From Sinonovacula constricta (taxonomy: Eukaryota > Mollusca > Bivalvia > Cardiida > Solecurtidae): a DNA stretch of 64,000 nt. The DNA is taken from positions 58,386,734 to 58,450,733 of the forward strand of contig CM017566.1 in the NCBI GenBank assembly GCA_007844125.1. The letters run 5' to 3'. A model generated the notes under the pieces. The model saw only the letters and a program-made list of their open reading frames with translations. It ran no database searches and was not told the origin of the DNA. Of the stretch, positions 60,105 through 64,000 are shown piece after piece (within the stretch, counting starts at the first letter, position 1; every line of letters starts with the position of its first letter). Position numbers and translations under genes: made by a program.

Positions 60105-60497
60105 CTTATTTCACCATTTAAACATTTATCAATTTAACTGTTTACATCTCGTTAGATATACAACTGTTACTGCATTTTCAGTAGAGATAAAAAAAAACGT
60201 TTTGGTGTTGATGAGGTCATGGCACCGACATGTTTATATTCGCGGAGTTTTACCGTTATACATCCGGAGAGATAATTCATGAATTATCAGAAGCGTTCCG
60301 ATTGCACTTGCTTATCATGCTATTTTTAACTATTCAGCAATTTAATGTCTGATTATTTTTTGCTTACGAACTCAATGCAAAGGTAATTAGACATATTGCT
60401 AGAGACTCAGCGGCAAATAGTATGCAGTCTTATAAGCGGGAACTTACCGATCTGGATCCACACTTTTTGCCTTAATGTCTGATCAAATCTTGCATAA

Positions 60498-60720
60498 AAG
60501 GTGGTATCCGGAAGTTTGGACCAAACATTTTTTCTCAAATGATCAAGTAATCCTTACATGAAAAGGTCCTGCAAAATCCTGTTCATTGATGTCCATTGAT
60601 CTGTGTGAACAATGAAGAATAAATCCCCACTCGTCACTGCAAACAAGTATTTCGTATCTGAGCCATGCTGCAGAGATAGCTGTTTTTAAACGAAGAAAAC
60701 CACATGGCAACATACTTTTG
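60498..60720. mobile_element. MITE family 1, copy C, partial
   Basis: It begins AAGGTGGTATCCGG like copy A and shares 'cctgcaaaatcctgtt', 'tatctgagccatgctgca' and 'aaacgaagaaaaccacatgg'. It is broken at about 60720 by a SINE; a clear right end was not found. Confidence 0.7.
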
Positions 60721-60721
60721 A

Positions 60722-60893
60722 TGGTTGGTGATGGAGGCAGACCCTAAACATATGTCTAAGTAGAACCACTGCCGCACCACGGTTAAGCTGGAGATTATAT
60801 CCCATATTAAGCTCTTTGTCACGAACAGGGCTCGATCCCGCGCGGTGAGAGGCTAAGCAGCCAAGCGTTACATGTCGGCGACAAATTCTTATA
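60722..60893 (-). mobile_element. tRNA-derived SINE inserted in MITE copy C
   Basis: On the minus strand the head reads GCTTGGCTGCTTAGCCTCTC with a B-box-like GGGATCGAGCCC, then 'cttaaccgtggtgcggcagt' and 'ggttctacttagacatatgt'. Fragments with the same tail lie at 40480-40620 and 44455-44560. Its place inside the MITE shows it inserted later. Confidence 0.6.
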
Positions 60894-61780
60894 AGACTAT
60901 TGGCCAATATTGGCATATGTCAGTGACATAAATTTATCGTTTAGTTCATTGTTGGTATCCAGTTTGTACCTTCTAATATATACTACCTATTCTCATTTAT
61001 AATGAGTTATAATCGGTTAATAAATAAATAAATAAATCGTTATATTTCTGCTACAAAAAATTACGATGAAAATACGTAACTTCTGATATTTACATCAATA
61101 ATTGTTTATTTCATGTTATGTATGTTATTAATTTATTTGTATGTGTGAAAATCTTTTGGGGTAAGAGGTTTGTTTTATTTTGGTATTTCTTGTATATGGC
61201 CGTGAATATTAAAGAGTGACCGAGTAAAACCATTATGTACATAATATTTGTATAAAAAGATATCGCGAAGAAAGTAGTTCGTGGTCAAAAAACGTACATT
61301 AAACCGGAATGTGGTGAGATTTGATATAGACATCAATTATTGCCATAAGTCAAGTTAATAGGCTATTAAAATCACTGTAACGTGCCAAATATGACCACGT
61401 GAATACTTTCTCGCCACAATGTCACTTATTAAGTCATGCAGAAAAACTATATTCTATAAATCGTGGGCAAGATCAGTGTTATAAGCTGCTTTACGACTTG
61501 TCGTAAAATTAACACCCCAAATCTTGGCACGTGGCAATCTGGGAAATAGAAATATTAATTAAAACGTAATAACATTTTTTCCCAGAGGAAGATTTTATTT
61601 CAACACGTGTACAATATTCTTTGTTTGGCCTAAGCCTAAATGTTAACTTTAATGGGTTTTTTTAGATGCATTTGGATGAGAGATAGGACTTTTTAAGTAT
61701 TGTAAGATTTTAGATGAAACAACTAGAGGAGAACGCTCCAGGAGAACCTTAAATAGTGACCAAATAAGGGATTTTAGATA
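60894..61780. other. AT-rich stretch without a recognised feature
   Basis: No coding frame, repeat array or RNA gene recognised. A short (AAAT)n run lies at 61019-61038. Confidence 0.5.
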
Positions 61781-61781
61781 G

Positions 61782-61801
61782 TTGTTGTTATTATTATTAT
61801 T

Positions 61802-61862
<61 letters not shown>
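61782..61862. repeat. (TTA)n(TCA)n(TTA)n microsatellite
   Basis: About 81 bases of TTA, then TCA, then TTA triplets, followed by a T run. It lies at the left edge of a MITE family 1 fragment. Confidence 0.95.
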
Positions 61863-61863
<1 letters not shown>

Positions 61864-61884
61864 GTACTTTTTTTTTTTTTTGTA

Positions 61885-62110
61885 TTCAGAGCGAATTACC
61901 CCGATGGCAATATAACGTGATCTCAAAAGTCAGTTGTCACGTGGTTCTCTTAGTTTAAAAAATAGCTATCTCTGCCGCGTTGCTCAGATAGTAAATACCT
62001 GTTTGAAATGATGAGTGGGAACTTATGCTTCACTGTTCACACAGATCTATGGCATCACTTTACAGCATTTTTAAGGACACAATAAAGTAGCAATGACTTA
62101 TTTGGTTAGT
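61885..62110. mobile_element. MITE family 1, copy D, partial
   Basis: Shares 'gtcagttgtcacgtggttct', 'aatagctatctctgcc', 'tgctcagatagtaaata' and 'gcaatgacttatttggtta' with copy B in the same orientation. Neither inverted end is intact. Confidence 0.7.
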
Positions 62111-62608
62111 TGAGGGACAAAATACTAAAATACTTCTAAATTATATCCACTGAAAGAAAACATTGTTCCGCATAGTTCTACACACAACATAGGTTTTAGA
62201 CACATATAGAATCTATTTTACATCGTACCCTTTATTTTACATGATGAATTATGCAAGTTGTTTAAGTTCAAGCATCCTTCTTACGCGGTGTCGGTGTAGT
62301 TATAATCATTGTATTCGTTTAAAATGATACTGTTTTATGTTAACATCTATATAATAACATTTTATCGATTGTTTATTTTATACGACGCCATAAAGGCAGC
62401 CGTTTCAACTGTAACATATTTTATCTGCTAGTGTCTCTTTTTTCCATTTTCGATATGAATTTTTATTTTGCTATGACATTTAAAACATAAATGTCAAGGC
62501 TATTTATTTTATACAAAAGATATTTAAATGCGCATTAGGTTTATTTATCTTTTCGTTGAATGTCCTCGTTTTTACCAACCACGCGACACATACGCAACAG
62601 GCTTCATC

Positions 62609-62616
62609 TATAAAAG
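62609..62616 (+). promoter_or_regulatory. Candidate promoter: TATAAAAG with an upstream CACGCG
   Basis: CATCTATAAAAGCAGCCGG is a strong TATA-like match in a local GC-rich setting. About 30 bases upstream lies CCACGCGACAC, which contains CACGCG, the class C site bound by Hairy/HES repressors. No coding exon is identified downstream; a possible donor (GACAGAG|GTGAGT) lies at 63318. It may be the promoter of a gene running out of the window, or chance. Confidence 0.25.
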
Positions 62617-62639
62617 CAGCCGGCCGATAAACTATTAAA

Positions 62640-63775
62640 AACACCTATCTTGCTAGAACACCTGTCGGACATCGTGGGCCCTGGTAATGGGTCCTAAATC
62701 AACGTTCAGGTAGACAAAGATAAACAAGTAGATCAGAAACCAAACATGCCACATTCTGATTGGAACGTTTGAATTTCATCCGTTGAAGCAGATGATTTTT
62801 CGTACCTTCCTTTTTGAAGAGCTCTTTATTGAGAACACGTGGCAAGTTTAAATTTTAACCAAAACAACAGCATGTTATGTATCGTTCCGAAAATATACAG
62901 CGCTAACTGGAGCGGAAAATATCAAGCGTACGTCGATATCTATGAGGTAGATTGCAAAAGTTTTGAAATATCAGTTGTTGATAGGTCTGTATTTCGGTCG
63001 GGCAGGCGACAGCTGGCTTGAAATGTACACATCGTCTTTGTCGTCACAAGAACGTGCCCGCCACGCGCCTCTCTTGTCGGAACAAAAAGATTTCGGGAGA
63101 AAGATGCGATATAGTATACGTGTGTAAGTAAACAGTAAATCTGAGCTGTTCTGAATAATAGTGGGTGAACACTTTGCGACAGAAGATTTGGTTTACGATA
63201 GCGACTGTGCCGGTGACATGTTAGGCTAATGGCGCGTGACCTCGTCTGTCGCCTTTTGGCGCTTCTCTGACCATGTGTGTGACCAGAAGGGTACAGGTGG
63301 CGCTGTTGAAGACAGAGGTGAGTCTAAAAAGATCATCATTATAGTCCGAATCTTGGTGATAAATAGCCGATTAGAAGATAAATGGTATTATGATTTTAAT
63401 TTAATAACATCCGCAGTTTTATTTATATTACCAAAAATGGTATTTGGATTCGTCATTGAATGTCATATTCCGATTAACCTGTCCAACAAACTATTAAATT
63501 AAATACAGATCTAGATGAAGATCCGGTTTGGCACTGACCTCATAAAGAGTTTATAAATATATGACACCCATTTGATAGCTAATGGTATTAAAATGCATGG
63601 TCAACATTTGGGATATTTTAAGAGTAAACAAATTAAAAGCACTAATAAGTACATGGGCGGATCTAGCGGGGTGGGGATATGACCATCTATGAAATTGTCA
63701 AAAATACCTTCCATGAGGATCTTTTTTAACATTTCAGGGTGTGGCAGTAGTAGTAATATTGTAAACCAATTGTCC
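62640..63775. other. Locally GC-richer stretch, no gene confirmed
   Basis: From 62850 to 63330 CpG-containing sequence is commoner than in neighbouring DNA, compatible with a promoter or 5' leader. The only reasonable splice donor is at 63318. Reading frames are short and unrecognised. Confidence 0.3.
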
Positions 63776-63779
63776 AGTG

Positions 63780-63945
63780 CTGCAGATAAGACAAATAGTG
63801 AACTCGTATTTATGCCTAAAATGTCTAAGCATGGTGGATATCCCTGCTAAAAACAGATATCAACGCCAGAGCTGATAATCCGGATCATGATGTAACGTGA
63901 CCTCAAACGTAAGTTGACACGTGCATTTTAAAATATGCTAACTGT
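63780..63945. mobile_element. MITE family 1, copy E, partial
   Basis: 'cctgctaaaaacagatatca', 'gccagagctgataatccgg' and 'cgtaagttgacacgtg' match copy B in order and orientation. Ends are missing. Confidence 0.6.
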
Positions 63946-63949
63946 GTAG

Positions 63950-64000
63950 GGGCCAGACCTGGTAGCGCAATGGGTAGAGCGTCGGCTCTAGGTACGGGAG
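63950..64000 (+). mobile_element. tRNA-derived SINE, cut by the window end
   Basis: GGCCAGACCTGGTAGCGCAA then TGGGTAGAGCGTCGGCTCTA is a tRNA-like head with a clear A box. The window stops before the B box. It differs from a true tRNA in having an extended leader, but an actual tRNA gene cannot be fully excluded. Confidence 0.65.

Noticed and set aside
62839..63021. 60-codon frame near the candidate promoter
   Set aside because: It begins with GTG rather than ATG, has no motif and no splice support.

Overview
The window is eukaryotic nuclear DNA, most likely from a bivalve mollusc. It is AT-rich, its genes are broken into short exons by GT..AG introns, and it is full of tandem repeats, tRNA-derived SINEs and small inverted-repeat transposons. 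One dispersed repeat (the AGCTCACCT...GGCCCTCTTG type) is, from general knowledge, very common in molluscs. Two runs of exactly 100 N (32174-32273 and 46724-46823) divide the window into three contigs, so order and orientation across the runs are scaffolding assumptions.

Contig 1 (1-32173) holds one recognisable gene on the plus strand. Five exons between 13422 and 19899 join in phase into an NlpC/P60-type (papain-like cysteine peptidase fold) protein with a long acidic tail. The start codon is not certain; one possible mini-exon lies at 3070. The upstream intron or flank holds a 37-bp minisatellite, a tRNA-derived SINE and a 1144-bp TA-flanked inverted-repeat transposon. The gene is followed by a roughly 4 kb satellite almost free of G on the plus strand (24240-28310) and by two related minisatellites (30235-31915).

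Contig 2 (32274-46723) holds thirteen minus-strand exons (46549 down to 32752) from the middle of a Drosophila CadN-like neural cadherin: cadherin repeats, the non-chordate classic-cadherin region, an EGF-like module and a laminin-G domain. No signal peptide, first cadherin repeats, transmembrane segment or catenin-binding tail is visible on either side, so the contig carries only part of the gene.

Contig 3 (46824-64000) begins near a three-exon minus-strand HES/hairy-type repressor gene (52049-49426) with bHLH, Orange and C-terminal WRPW motifs. From 52 kb to the end I recognise no certain gene. This part holds an 80-bp satellite, a 57-59 bp minisatellite, a G-rich minisatellite, several copies of one small inverted-repeat transposon family and more SINEs.

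Three exons (two HES, one cadherin) each appear to lack a single base within a short homopolymer. This pattern suggests consensus errors rather than dead genes. The genes share no obvious pathway; the HES factor and neural cadherin are both typical developmental genes, but their proximity rests on a gap join.
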